Below are positions 31,775 through 43,369 of a stretch of DNA of 64,000 nt, in pieces (positions within the stretch are counted from its first letter, which is position 1; each line of letters opens with the position of its first letter). The DNA comes from Blepharisma japonicum. Lineage: Eukaryota > Ciliophora > Heterotrichea > Heterotrichida > Blepharismidae. A model generated the notes under the pieces. It was not told the origin of the DNA, searched no databases, and saw only the letters and a list, made by a program, of their open reading frames with translations. Where the stretch lies: NCBI GenBank assembly GCA_949751835.1, contig CATKHK010000121.1:45616-109615 (forward strand). The letters run 5' to 3'. The position numbers and the translations under genes are program-made.

Positions 31775-33214
31775 TTAAGTTAAACTCGATAACCAATATT
31801 GGATTGCTGCCTTTTCTGTTGCTCTTGCAGCTGCTAAGTCAGATGGGTCAGCAGCGTTAGGGAGTCTTAGGTCCATCATAAAAGCAGCTCCTTTGGCAAC
31901 GAAGGCGACTACTGAAGAGCCAAATGACTTTGTGACTGACCCAACCTGCCAAGGATCCAAGCCTCCGTTGCTAAACACGATGTTGCTTGCGTACTGCCAA
32001 GTCTGTGATGGGTTATTGCTGACTCCATACCATTGGCTTGCGTAATTGACTTGTGGAGTTCTTCCCCAAAGAGTTAAGCAGTCGTTATTAATAGCTTCTT
32101 GGTCAAATGGCTCATCTCCAAACATAGAGGTTGTTTTGATGCTTCCGAATGGGAAATTCAATGAGCTGCAGAGCAAGTAACTCCAGCCTTGCTGGTTTCC
32201 AAAGTTTCCGTTGCTCAATGGGTTATAAGTGTTGGCACAAGCATTTAGGCCTGTATAGTTATAATAGACATTTGCGGCATTTCTGGCTGCAGTCAAGACT
32301 TCCCAAACATCACTCATGTCAACACCACTGAAAAAGCTGCAGGCTACAGTTAGAGGGTTTGGTGGGAGTGGGAAAATAGTGTTTGAAGGATAAGGGTAAT
32401 TATATAAACTCATATCTGTGAATGAATTTTGAAGCCAATTCACAATAAGTCCTACATCTTCTGGCTCTGCAACTGGATTGCAGGTTTCAAAGGTAGTTTG
32501 GAGATGAGTGTACTCACTTGTATTTAGGTAAAATGATTCAATATAATCAAAAGCTGAAGCAATGTAAGCTGGGCATTCAGGTGACACTGAGGCATATTGG
32601 CTAGTAACAAAAGCATTGAACGCATTTGGATCTACAGTCCCATTGAAATATAAGACAGGTGCTGATGAAGCTATAGCGCCATCAATAAGGTTCGAATAAG
32701 TCATTCTCATCCAAGCTGAAAGCATTCCTCCATACCCACCTCCCCATGCAATAACTGGCACATTTTGATAGATATTTTTAAGATTAGTAATCAAATAAGC
32801 CCAGTCTGCCAAAGCTTGATGTGGAGATAAGTACTTCATGTTATATGGAGCGTATGTCTTGTTACCAAATGGCAAGGATCCACCGAAATATCTGTGCTCT
32901 GCGTATACAACAATAGCTTGCATCTGCTGAGCCAAGTAATCAATGTAGCCAGTTGTGCTGATGAAAGTCTCTATTGGAGCGCTTCCTCCACAAAAGAAGA
33001 AAATTGGGCCAGGCTGCTTGGCATTCCAATAATATGTATTGATATAGTATCTAAGAGGATATTGATAATAATTGTAATCCCAGTTGTCAATGTACGCTGT
33101 AAAGTTAGCCTGCACATAGCCAGGAGGAACTGCGCCTACAGGTGAATCCTCCTCTGGAGAAACTTCAAGCCCCAAAGACTTTGCTACTAAGATGTTGAGA
33201 ATAAAACTCCACAT
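31775..33214 (-). CDS. S28-family serine carboxypeptidase homologue, catalytically dead, paralogue 1
   Basis: Protein of 479 aa with an N-terminal signal sequence (MWSFILNILVAKSLGL), so secreted or lysosomal. The overall fold of the Pro-X carboxypeptidase/DPP7 family is well kept: GPIFFFCGG, AEHRYFGGSLPFG, YLSPHQALADWAYLI, AIASSAPVL, and the catalytic-Asp region SNGGLDPW. However, the nucleophile motif GGSYGG reads GGGYGG (Gly160 in place of Ser), and the catalytic-His motif AHHLDLR reads AAFMMDLR. Two of the three catalytic residues are therefore absent, making this a pseudoenzyme. All Trp appear as TGG. Confidence 0.9.
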   Translation of the reverse strand: MWSFILNILVAKSLGLEVSPEEDSPVGAVPPGYVQANFTAYIDNWDYNYYQYPLRYYINTYYWNAKQPGPIFFFCGGSAPIETFISTTGYIDYLAQQMQAIVVYAEHRYFGGSLPFGNKTYAPYNMKYLSPHQALADWAYLITNLKNIYQNVPVIAWGGGYGGMLSAWMRMTYSNLIDGAIASSAPVLYFNGTVDPNAFNAFVTSQYASVSPECPAYIASAFDYIESFYLNTSEYTHLQTTFETCNPVAEPEDVGLIVNWLQNSFTDMSLYNYPYPSNTIFPLPPNPLTVACSFFSGVDMSDVWEVLTAARNAANVYYNYTGLNACANTYNPLSNGNFGNQQGWSYLLCSSLNFPFGSIKTTSMFGDEPFDQEAINNDCLTLWGRTPQVNYASQWYGVSNNPSQTWQYASNIVFSNGGLDPWQVGSVTKSFGSSVVAFVAKGAAFMMDLRLPNAADPSDLAAARATEKAAIQYWLSSLT

Positions 33215-33323
33215 TTATCTGGAGATATTTCACCAGGTGAAATATTCAATTAATTTATTAGGATCACAAGGAATGCTTATTTTTCTATGCTTCTAATACT
33301 ATGAACATATGTACAGCGATTAT

Positions 33324-34241
33324 TTAGTTCTTTTTAATCATCATCATAATTCTCTTTGCAAAATGGGAAGTATTTGATAGCTCGCCTTGAGTATTTTTCA
33401 TATATTCATCTCTATCAAATCTCAGCACGTCATTGCTGTCAGCGTGAATCTTCCTGAAGGGCTTTCCGTTTTTATAGGAGTTTGACCTCTTGAAAGTTTC
33501 TTGATGTTCCTCTTGCTTGCCAAAACCCCTTTTAGGGTTATCTGCAGGAATTTTTAGTTCAAAAGTGTTTTTCTTAATGCTTAGACCGTCAATTTCGTTG
33601 ATTGTTTTTAGTTCTTGCTGCTCCTGAAATTTTTTGATTTTGGCACTGAAAGCCATTTGATCAAAAATGTAGCCAATTCTAGAATCAGGATTTTGGTTCA
33701 TTATGTTCTTGCCAACTCCACCCCAACCGAAGGCAGATAGAGATTTCTTGTAAGGATAGTCAGGATCTGGAGAATCAATTGGAGGACTCTGGTCAGGGGT
33801 TGGTGACTGGGGTTTTTCAATGTGGATTTCTCTCTTAGTGCTGCGAGAGTCTAAAATCATCTCGATGTCCGATTTTTTCTCTGTTGGTTTATTCCAGGCC
33901 CCAAGATTTAGTAACGCTTTGGGGTCTATGCTGCCACGGCGAGACATATTTAGATTTGGAGGGAGTTTAAGTGTGTTTCCATCATCTTTTGCTTTTTCTT
34001 CAAAAAGTGGAGAGACTAGAAAAGATCCGGGATCCAAACTTTGGCGTCTAAGAGCTGCTAAATTGTTAGGGACTTCTAAAAAATTACTGGAAGAGCCTGA
34101 TCCCAAACTAGGCTTTAAGTTAGAGGCGGAAGTAAACTCGTCAAATTGGTTTATTCTTGGCTTCGGAGTCAAAGCTTTTTTATCGAGATTGAAATCATCA
34201 GAAAAATTGATATTGGATGGTTTTTTTCTATATGGCTGCAT
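33324..34241 (-). CDS. Disordered protein with repeated RRxS(I/L)DP motif
   Basis: Protein of 305 aa, largely low-complexity and predicted disordered. Two copies of a short motif are visible, LRRQSLDPGSFL and SRRGSIDPKALL, each containing an R-R-x-S basophilic kinase consensus as used by PKA. A Pro/Ser-rich section (SPTPDQSPPIDSPDPDYP) follows and then a helical C-terminal third. No known domain. Lies between the two S28-like paralogues; function unknown. Confidence 0.6.
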   Translation of the reverse strand: MQPYRKKPSNINFSDDFNLDKKALTPKPRINQFDEFTSASNLKPSLGSGSSSNFLEVPNNLAALRRQSLDPGSFLVSPLFEEKAKDDGNTLKLPPNLNMSRRGSIDPKALLNLGAWNKPTEKKSDIEMILDSRSTKREIHIEKPQSPTPDQSPPIDSPDPDYPYKKSLSAFGWGGVGKNIMNQNPDSRIGYIFDQMAFSAKIKKFQEQQELKTINEIDGLSIKKNTFELKIPADNPKRGFGKQEEHQETFKRSNSYKNGKPFRKIHADSNDVLRFDRDEYMKNTQGELSNTSHFAKRIMMMIKKN

Positions 34242-34483
34242 TTTTTTATTAAAAAGGTTTTAAGTGGCTAGGCGATATTAGAAATATTGAGAACTTACAT
34301 TTTAATTGTATATCACTTTGCGTTCAAATTATTTTGATAATAAGATATCACTTAAAAATAGCCTTAAGTAAGTAATTTCTATTAAAATTAAAATATTTTG
34401 TATAAAAATATTTATAATTGGATTAGGTTTTAACTCATTTTTAATTTTACTTAGTAATTTCAGGCATGCCATCCCTCAATTTT

Positions 34484-35941
34484 TTAATTTAAACTACTAT
34501 TGATTTTTCCAAGCCCATAAAGTCAGTACTGAATTGCAATTTTCTCAGTTGCTCTTGCTGCAGAGAGTTGGGGAGGATCATTTGGGTTTGGAGACATCAG
34601 ATCCATCATAGAAGCTGCGCCTTCAACCACAAAAGCAGCAACTGTAGCATCTCCAAATGTTTTTGTGACTGACCCTACTGTCCATGGATCCAGCCCTCCA
34701 TTACTAAATACAATATTGCTTGCATATTGCCAAGTCTGTCCTAAGTTACTGCTCGCTCCGTACCATTGGCTTGCATAATTAATTTCTGGTGTTGTATTCC
34801 AAGTAGTCAAGCAGGCATTATTTATTAAATCCTGATCCCAAGGCAAATCTCCAAACATTGATGTCGCCTTGCTGCTTCCCATCGGCATATTTAGTGTGCT
34901 ACAAGTTATATAGCTCCATCCACTCTCAATCCCGAAATTACTATTAGCATATAAATTGTTTAAATTGGCACATACATTCAGGCCAGTCATATTATAATAA
35001 AGCACCCCAACACTTGCGGCAACTTCTATAGTCTCCCAGAAATCATCAGCATTTGCGTATTTTACCATCTCACATGCCTGGGAAACTGGGTTTGATGGAA
35101 TTGGGTATATAACAGAAGTTGGATAAGGGTAGTTAAAAATGGAGAGAGCTACAAAAGCGTTTTGCAGCCAAACTGAAAGATTTACGACGTCTTGAATAGA
35201 TTGAATTGGGCTGCAAGGCTGGAATATCTCGGTAAGCCTCTCATATGCGCTTTCATTTCCATAGAGAGACCTAAGATTGTCAAATGCTACAGCTATGATT
35301 GCTGGGCACTCTGGGACTTGGCTTGCATATACGCTTGTCACAAATGCATTAAAGGCATTAGGATCAACAGTTCCATTAAAAGCAAGCACAGGCGCTGACG
35401 AAGCAATTGCTCCTTTAACCAGATTTGAATAAGTCAGTCTCATCCAGGCTGCCAGCATTCCTCCATATCCGCCTCCCCATACAATAACTGGAGCCTGATC
35501 ATAAGCAGCTTCGAGACTTGTGATCAGATAAGCCCAGTCAGCAATAGCTTGGTGAGGTGACAAGTACTTGGCATGTCCGGCAGGTGTGAAACTTATATTG
35601 CCAAATGGCAGAGATGAGCCAAAATACCTATGCTCTGCATAAACCACTATTGCCTGCATCTGCTGTGCTAGAGAGTCAATGTAGCCAGTGTTACTCATGT
35701 AAGTTTCAATTGCTCCGTTTCCTCCGCAGTAGAAGAAAATAGGTCCAGGAAGGGTAGCATTCCAATAATTAGTGTTGATATAGTAGCGTAAATTGAACCA
35801 AATTGCATTGTAGCTCCAATTATCTATGTAGGCTGGAAAGGTAAAGAGTTTGTAGCCGTTAGGAACAGCGGATTCAGGTTCGCTAGAGACTTTTATCGCT
35901 GAACTGCCAATTATGAGAATTCCTAATATAAAAGCCAACAT
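34484..35941 (-). CDS. S28-family serine carboxypeptidase homologue, catalytically dead, paralogue 2
   Basis: Protein of 485 aa with signal peptide (MLAFILGILIIGSSA). A TGA-Trp at 34523-34525 extends the C-terminus by 13 residues in the same position as the IQYWL of paralogue 1, confirming the code there. Family blocks match paralogue 1. The nucleophile motif is again GGGYGG (Gly158), and the His motif reads GAASMMDL. The Asp block SNGGLDPW is kept. Both copies therefore lost the same two catalytic residues, before or soon after duplication. Asn-x-Ser/Thr sites suggest a glycoprotein that could be a UGGT client. Confidence 0.9.
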
Positions 35942-35979
35942 TTATATTCTATTAATTTCTTCAACCGCTATATAAATGA

Positions 35980-36807
35980 CTATTGAATTATTCTTAAAGC
36001 TTGTCCCTCATCAAACTTTGGCCTGGGGAAAAAGAGCTGAGGACAAAACGTTGGAACTGTAAAAGGTGCTCTGCCAGTCTTCTTCAGCATATACCTGTAA
36101 TAAAATACTGTGACTCCTAAAAACAGGGCAATGCTTCCTAAAATTACGAAGAAAATGAGCCAAAACAGCCAAGCACTCCCAGATTCCTCAGTCCCACATC
36201 CTTCCCATGTGTGGCGAATTGCTTTATCATAAGATTCGCATCTCATCTTTTGTTCTGCTGAGCTCACAGTGTCAGGCAAACACATATTAAAAGCTTCTTC
36301 CCATTTCATATTTTTCTTATAATAGCAATGCAGCAGTCCACATCCTTTATCACAATTATTCAAGCATTCGTCTGCTGGCAACATCTTGCAGAAATTCGCA
36401 GGAGTTCTGTCAAACCCTTCACATGGGGAGTTTTGCAAATAATCAGTCTTTATCGTGTAAGGCACCTGAACGATAGCATTCTTTTCCATCTTAGGGATAA
36501 AGTAAATGTAAACTGATTCTGTGCAAACTGAAACTATTTCTTTAAATTTCTTAGCGCTGGCTTTATTGCAGTATAAATCACTTGGATCGCAGTCTTTTGG
36601 ACAAGTCTGACTTGGGATTGTTGAAATGATATAATAATAAAGAGAAGTATCAGACTCGAATTCAATTGAAAGGGGCTTATAGTTGGCTTTATACTGAAAA
36701 ATCTCGCACTCATTGCGCACAGTATCCTCAATTTTGCCTCCGACGATGTATTGATGAATGGCCTGAGCTGTGAAAGGGAGGATGAAAATAAGGAAAAGTC
36801 TTTCCAT
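35980..36807 (-). CDS. Type I membrane glycoprotein, Cys-rich, unknown
   Basis: Protein of 275 aa. Residues 1-16 form a signal peptide (MERLFLIFILPFTAQA). An extracellular region of ~200 residues carries about 18 Cys, with CPKDCDPSDLYC and CLNNCDKGCGLLHCYY clusters. A TM helix follows (about 215-240, WLFWLIFFVILGSIALFLGV), then a ~35-residue cytosolic tail. No domain recognised. The Cys spacing suggests a disulfide-bonded surface or vesicular protein. Confidence 0.65.
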   Translation of the reverse strand: MERLFLIFILPFTAQAIHQYIVGGKIEDTVRNECEIFQYKANYKPLSIEFESDTSLYYYIISTIPSQTCPKDCDPSDLYCNKASAKKFKEIVSVCTESVYIYFIPKMEKNAIVQVPYTIKTDYLQNSPCEGFDRTPANFCKMLPADECLNNCDKGCGLLHCYYKKNMKWEEAFNMCLPDTVSSAEQKMRCESYDKAIRHTWEGCGTEESGSAWLFWLIFFVILGSIALFLGVTVFYYRYMLKKTGRAPFTVPTFCPQLFFPRPKFDEGQALRIIQ

Positions 36808-36923
36808 TTGTATTTATTATGCAACAAAGTTAGCATAATAGAGAGGTTTTTCAGGAATCAGGTATCTGATTTCTCTAATTTTAATATGTCAGACTTAGTA
36901 AGAATTATTAGTGAAAAGTTTAG

Positions 36924-39900
36924 TTAAGAACTTCTTTCATTTGTGAATTGTGGCAGCAACCCAGGAACCAGAGCTTTCTTCTCTTGGATCAGCCTTCTCG
37001 CTTCTTCTATTTCTTTTTCTCTTTCTTCTGCATAAAATGACTCATTATCTACAGCAATTTCTTTGGTGGTTACCAAAAAGTCCCTCAGCACATTCTTGAA
37101 GCTCACTTGGTCGTTGCAGCGGTTAAACATACTCAAAATCAGCGTCTCAATCTGCACTCTGTTCATATTTGTGAAGTTTGTAGCCAAAATTTGAGTGAGG
37201 TGAGAAATCACAAATGCCTTATTAGCATCAGCTGCGATTCCTTCAGTTAAAGGTGCAGTGATGAGCCCTGAGTCTACTATGTAGAATAGATATCTCAGTA
37301 TTTGAGAATGATGCTTGAAATTGGCTATATGAAGCCCATCAGTCATTATTGCAAAGATTTCGGTTAAAACGTATACATAGAAGTGCTGATAGAAATAGTT
37401 AGCAACAACGCCTGAGCTTTCTAAACTTTGCAAAATTTGCTTGAGTGTGATTAAGCCAAGTTCAGCATGCTGAGTGCTTTGGTGCTTGGATGCCCAAAGA
37501 ATAGTGTCAATTGCAACCTTAAATCTTTCTATTGGAAGCTGCAAAAGCGACTCAAAGCACTGAGAAGCGACAGCTTTCAATAACTCAAAGAAGCTTGATC
37601 TCTGCTCTGGGTAGTTCGTATAGTCAGACACCAGCATATTTAGCACTGAGTCTAAAAATACACCTAACACTACTTGCATGTACCCAGTAGCTTCTCTGCC
37701 TAGCTTATTTATAATATCAGCTACCAGCGTAATTACTTCAGCATCTCTCAGCTCAATAGGCGAATTTACAAAGTCTCTGACTACAATTTCGAAAATTGGC
37801 TGAATAAAGTGCTCAATAAGCAACTGAGGAGTTTGGCAGATCTTTATGTACGTCGAAATTAAGTTCAAGATCCTCTTACAAAGAGCTCTTGCACTTACTA
37901 TATGTGTATGTCCGACAACTATTGGGCCTTTTGCTGCTACTTCTGAGTTCAAGAATTGGACTGTGGTTGTGTAAAGCTGGATCATGTCATTATAAATCTT
38001 TCCAAGCTGGATATAATAGAAGTGCCCGAGCGACTGAGAAAGACTCTCATTGACTTTAATGCAAAACGCAAGGGAGCGGGTTACTTCAGGATCTTGAATA
38101 ACTGCCAAGTTTTGTGAAATTAAAGACAGCAACTGAGTCCATTGGGATTGAACCAGAGCGAGAGCTCCAGTCAAATGATAGTCCATTTCTTCATAGCTCT
38201 TGATATTCGAAAGAATGTGGCCAATAGCTTGGTAATATACAAGCTTCTGGTGGTTTTGCAGCTCTGAAATAGTAGCTGCCATTATTCTAATCACTTCGTA
38301 TATGAATGGCTCTCTTTGATCTTGGATGTCGTGAGGAACAACGAAATCAGCGCCACAGTTCTGGGCAATTCGTAAAAATGTGTCAACACTCATGTCCTGG
38401 ATCCCTGGGTGAAGTTCATGCATAAACTCAAACAGTTTCTTAACAACAGTCTTTAAGAAGTTCCAGTGATTTGATAAAAATCTTGGGTATTGCATAACGA
38501 CGTACATAATATTAGTTGCCACAATTGCTTTGTTTTCCTTTCCACGCTTGCCTTCACAAAGTGCTAGCAAGTCTTTGATTACGTGGATCAAAAACCTTTT
38601 TTCATGCTCCTCGTCCATTGATCCTGATATTGACCCAATAGCATAAGCAAGTGAAGAAATCCTTGTCCAGGACCATTCACTGCCGTCCATTTGTTTAGCC
38701 ATTTTAAGCATGATGATATGTTCAGTGTCTTCAGGGTCAAGATGTGTGAGGTAGACCAATGTTTCTCTCATCAAGTCGTAAAGAGCGATATTTTCAGTGT
38801 CTTGCAACTTTTCCCTCACAACATTGCCTTGCTCATCTACTGATATCAGGACTTCTGTAGGTTTAGCTGTCCTTGGAATCAAAAGCATTCTCGCTTTGCT
38901 TAAATTGGCTCGATATGCCATGCTCCATATTTTATTTTCAAGCCAGCCTGCTACTCTTTGTTCATAAAGGTGCTTTGAAACTGTGTGCCAGAACTCACAG
39001 CAGATCTTGAAGACTTCGTCATCAGGAAACTCTGTCAGTGAAACCATATAAGAAAGCAGAGCATCAAGGCTGATAATAATCACACTTTCTGTTTCTGTCC
39101 CTTGAGACTGTAATGCTGAGCTTTCACATAAAGTTAGGTGGTTTTGGGCAAAGGCTAATAGAAAGAGAGAAAGCTTCTGTGCGAAAACCTTCATGTGGAG
39201 CTGCATATTTGGGTCAGTTTCCATAAAAATGGTTGCGAAACTCGTAGTTTTTGGAGGAAAAGATTGGGAAAGCTTATTCATTGACAAGGAGAGTAAGTTG
39301 ATGACTGCAGTTTGGTAGAGCGCAAAAGAAGGGTCATTTGGGTTAATTTCCATGGTTACTCCAGCTACTTCTGTTAGACATTCTAACGTAGCCGTTCGGA
39401 AAAGCTGGTTGTCCAAGTAACTTTCAAGCAAGAAGGTCACCAAGTCCCCAGAAAAAATGTGTACAGGCGGCACCCAATCCAGAAATGCAGCCAAAGTGCT
39501 TAGGCAGCTTTTAATTAGTGAATTCTGCACCGCTCCTGGATGCATCGCAGCAGTCCTCAAAACCCAGTTGCAGAGCTCATAAATCTTCGAGAACTCCAAG
39601 TTCATGGCCTGCTTCAGCTCATTTTTCTTCGCAGTGCTCAGTGGGGTCCTTGTATTTTCAAAGATTTCCTCACTGAGCAGCTTCAGCACACTCATTGTGT
39701 TTTCACACAAAGCCTGGCTGCTTTTCGAAGCGCTGCATATCTCTGGGATAAAGTCTCTCCAGGTAGTTGTCCACTCTCTCTTCACAATTTGTACCAAGAT
39801 GAGGTTAAGCTTGTTCAAGAAATGAGAAGCTCCAGAGCTCGAATTGTCTATGACTTGCTTTACGATGAAGTTCTTGATCCCACCTCGTTGATCTTCTGGG

Positions 39901-40160
39901 ACTGCATTTCATGCGGTCACTATTACGTGTTCTAGTAAAGAAAGGGCGAAAAATTTGGTGTCTGTGTTCGAGGTATTTCCAATGATTGTGTCGACATGGA
40001 TTCATAGGTTGCCTTTTTCTTTGATGTCGTTCAGGACTTTTACGGCGTAGTCTCGCTCTTGGGGATTGATGCTTTTCATGCAATTGATCAGTGTGTCTAG
40101 GGTCTGAACAGAGTTAAGTGTAAAAGGGGCATTTGGATCCAAATAGGGTGGGCTCGACAT
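36924..40160 (-). CDS. Exportin-1 (CRM1)
   Basis: Protein of 1078 aa, the normal CRM1 size. Start at ATG 40160 (MSSPPYLDPN). The first 115 residues are interrupted by two TGA codons at conserved tryptophans: GNLW-IHVDTIIG (aligning with DAW-QKADQIL of yeast Crm1) and VTAW-NAVPEDQRGGIKNF (aligning with RKW-KLLPNDHR). The importin-beta N-terminal domain is followed by LVQIVKREWTTTWRDFIPEI, CENTMSVLKLLSEE and HEAT repeats including MAKQMDGSEWSW, and the CRM1 C-terminal domain. It exports leucine-rich NES cargo from the nucleus with RanGTP. All later Trp are TGG; no introns. Confidence 0.96.
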
Positions 40161-40677
40161 TTCCTATTTTTCTATTTACATTTTTAGATTAAATGGGGTT
40201 GCTAAAATTATAGCATTGAATTTAGTTTTGGATGAAAAAATCATGTGATTTAAGTGGTAAATCATGAATAATTTTAATATTAAAATGCATGCCATTTTGG
40301 AATTAATTTTTGATTGAGTATTGACTTTCTTTTTGTCAAACTCAATAAGGAAATCCAAGAAATAAGTAGTGCTAAATAGCACCTTAGATATCTTAACTAT
40401 AATAATAAAACTTTATGTAATTATTATCTTGGATGCCCATTCTTGTGAGGCAAAATTGTGATATAAAATTATCTTATTTTTAATTGCATCCTCAATATAA
40501 TTTTATTATCTTTTAAAATTAATTTTAATGAAATATTTATAATTTGTATCAATTTTTTTATTTTTCTATTAACTAATAAGCATCGTATCTTGAAATAATG
40601 CTTATAGATGATTCCGTATAATGACATCAATACTTTTTTTATATTTAACGCCATTACATTAAATCAGAGTAGCTTAT
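40161..40677. other. Divergent intergenic region
   Basis: About 515 bp, strongly AT-rich, between exportin-1 and the TauE/SafE-like gene. It presumably contains both promoters. No motif or RNA recognised. Confidence 0.4.
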
Positions 40678-42171
40678 ATGAAAGGACTTCTATTGTTAAT
40701 GATTCTTGCCTTAGTCAGTTCGGAGTCATGTTCTACAAACGGAGACTGTGCCTACCTATTCAACTGCGTTAACGGTGCATGCCAGCACAAAGATTTTTTA
40801 CCAGTAGAAGGTATAGAGCTTGCAGGAATGATTTTAATTATCCTAGTAGGAGCCCTAACCTATGCATCTGGCTTTGCCGGCTTGGGAGGAGTCCATCTGC
40901 TGACGTTTATGATTTTTTTCAACTTTGACGTCCACACAGCTATCACCTTGAACCAAGCAATTGTCATGGGTGGGGCATTTGCCCATGTTCTCATAAACAT
41001 TCCAGAAAGACACCCAATTAAGGACCGGCCTTTAATTGATTTTGAAGTTGTCATGCTACTAGTCGAGCCCATGTGCTTCGGAGCTACCATTGGGTTTATT
41101 TGCAGCAGAGGCTTTCCTCAGTGGCTGATTATTGCCAGTTTAACAGTGGTGCTCTCTTATACTTTTTGAACTGCATTTCAAAAATTTATGGCTTTTCATA
41201 ATCAAAGGAGAACACAGAGAAGAAGAGAAACAGCCAGAACATCAATAGAAGGATCTGACCAAGAGGCATCTCCAAGCAAAAAGATTAACACAAATTCTAT
41301 TGAAGTTTCTGAAGAAAATTTTGTAGGAGAGAATGGGTCACTCAAAGGCAATTTTCCTGAGGATGCCCAGGTGTACCCCTCATCAGAAGAAGCTAAAGAA
41401 AATAACGAAGTTGAAGACAAGCCAAATCCCGAAGATCAAAAACACCTTGACTACATCCTAAATAAGCAAAGGAAAATAGTTCCTTATAGAGAAGTCTTAT
41501 TTATTCTTGCATTATATGTCATCACAAATGTCGCACAAATAATTAGAGGAGGTAATGAGCTGAAATCCCCTCTTGGTTACGAAGTCTGCTCAGTATGAAA
41601 TTGGGTCTATGTAATTCTTTTTGAGGTCTTCCTATTATGTCTAAATCTAATTGCCGGTCTCTTTTTGCTTCATATCATCAAGAAAAAGCTGAGAGTCGGG
41701 TATGATTTCGATGATATGGACATCAGATGGAGACCTAAAACTGCGTTTATAGCGAGCTTTGCTACTTATATCGCAGGTTTTGATGCAGGATATCTTGGAA
41801 TTGGAGGAGCCATTGTAGTGAACCCTACTCTTGTTAGTCTAGGAATTAGGCCAGAAGGTGCCGGCGTGATATCATCTTGTGTAGCCTATTTCTCTTTTTC
41901 AGTCTCAACTTTCCAGCACTTGGTTGCTGGAGTTGTGCTGCATGATTACGGAACAATGAGTATTTTATGTGCCTTTGTAGGGACTTTTATTGGGGTCTTT
42001 ATGTTTCAGAGACCAGCGCAGAGACATAATAAAATGTGGGTTTTGATTGTCTTGTTAATGCTAGTTCTTGCTACAGCTATTATCGGGAGTATAGTTTTTA
42101 ATATATTGAGTGCTAACGATTCATTGGGTAATGGATACGAGCCAGAAATTAAATTCAAAGCATTTTGCTAA
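40678..42171 (+). CDS. TauE/SafE-like multi-pass membrane transporter
   Basis: Protein of 497 aa with TGA as Trp (41167, 41596, 41602). Signal peptide MKGLLLLMILALVSS, then a short Cys-rich lumenal segment (CSTNGDCAYLFNCVNGACQ). Two TM halves are separated by a ~100-residue charged cytosolic loop. Each half carries the internal-repeat glycine motif: ASGFAGLGGVHLLTFMIFF in the first and FDAGYLGIGGAIVVNPTLVSLGI in the second. This is the TauE/SafE (DUF81) pattern known in ciliates, plants and bacteria. Substrate (sulfite or other organic anion) cannot be told from sequence. Confidence 0.85.
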
Positions 42172-42592
42172 TACATTTATTTATAGAATTAAAATGCATA
42201 AATATCATGATTCATATTATAATAAATTGCATAAAAATAGATGATGCATATAAAAGAATATCTATTTGCATTATCTTAAAATAATGTTCTATTATTGCCA
42301 TACTTTTTACTGAACATTTCTAAAGCAATACAGCATTTTATTAATGATAAATAGAAGTAAAACAACTTAGTTACTGTCAAAGAAGTCAAGATAAAGAGTA
42401 TTTCTATAAAGAAAAATATCTGGAGTCATCTCGACTTAAAATTATTGTTACCTACAGTGAGGATCCAAAATATGAATTTAAATTCTAAGTTATTTTTACT
42501 GCAAATCTCTCCAATAGTCTTAAAATCCCACCCAAAACAATTTTAGGTCTAAAAAATTAGGCTACCGAATAATTAAACAAAAATTTCCATCT
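42172..42592. other. Intergenic spacer
   Basis: About 420 bp between convergent genes; AT-rich; no gene, RNA or repeat recognised. Confidence 0.4.
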
Positions 42593-43369
42593 TTACAGAG
42601 GAGAGCCAGACCTAGTGCTTTGATCTTCACTACTAGCCGAAATATCAACAATCTTTATTTGTATTCTTTCTAAGACTGAGTCCAAAGCCATTACATCATA
42701 AGGATAGTCCTGCTTCACCATTTGTAGCCAATCTTTTTTGAAGTCCTGATACTTGAATTTATCAAGCGCGCAGCAAATTGAAGCCACTGCGATTAAAAGC
42801 GGTGGCTCAAAAAATAAGGTGCTATCAAGATAGCAAACTGCTGCATACGAGTCCGAGTACTTTGCAAGGGTTGAGAAATCAAAAGCCCCGCAAGTCCACG
42901 AAAGAAGACATCTTGAAATTTCTGAGGCTGTGGGGACATCAAGCCGCCAGCCCAAAACATTCAGCATGTAAACCTCAGTAGTCACGATTGCTTCGATGGG
43001 GAAATTCCCACTGCACAAGTCGAAAATTCGCCTTGGGCTGAGTTCCCGCCCAAATTCATATTTCAAAGCCACCCCAAGGGCCACAATTCCCACAAGTTGC
43101 AAAATTCTCACATGAGAAACGGGCTTAACTGATAGGAAAGAGTCAAAATATCTTATACCATGCTGAATTGTGGTGGAAGAGCCACCTAAATGGTCGTTTA
43201 TTTCCATCAGCCACTCTATGACTGTTTCACGGTCCTTTTGGGTGAATTTTCCAGTTTGAGGAGAAGAAAAATAAGAACTCAAGTTTGGGTAGTTCTACGT
43301 AAGATTCACCTTTTCGATAAGAAACTTTAGAGTTTCTTTCGTGTATAAGGTACTTTGGTCTTTGTTCAT
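42593..43369 (-). CDS. Cyclin-box protein
   Basis: Protein of 253 aa after removal of a 15-nt intron at 43295-43309 (gtgaatcttacgtag in sense), which joins MNKDQSTLYTKETLKFLIEK to NYPNLSSYF. The cyclin box is clear: RETVIEWLMEINDHLGGSSTTI, then HGIRYFDSFLSVKPVS (mitotic-cyclin DRFLS region), LQLVGIVALGVALKYEF and VYMLNVLGWRLDVPTASE. Hence a cyclin_N domain and a partial second fold. It lacks a destruction box near the short N-terminus, so it is not a typical A/B mitotic cyclin despite the box similarity. All Trp are TGG. Confidence 0.88.
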
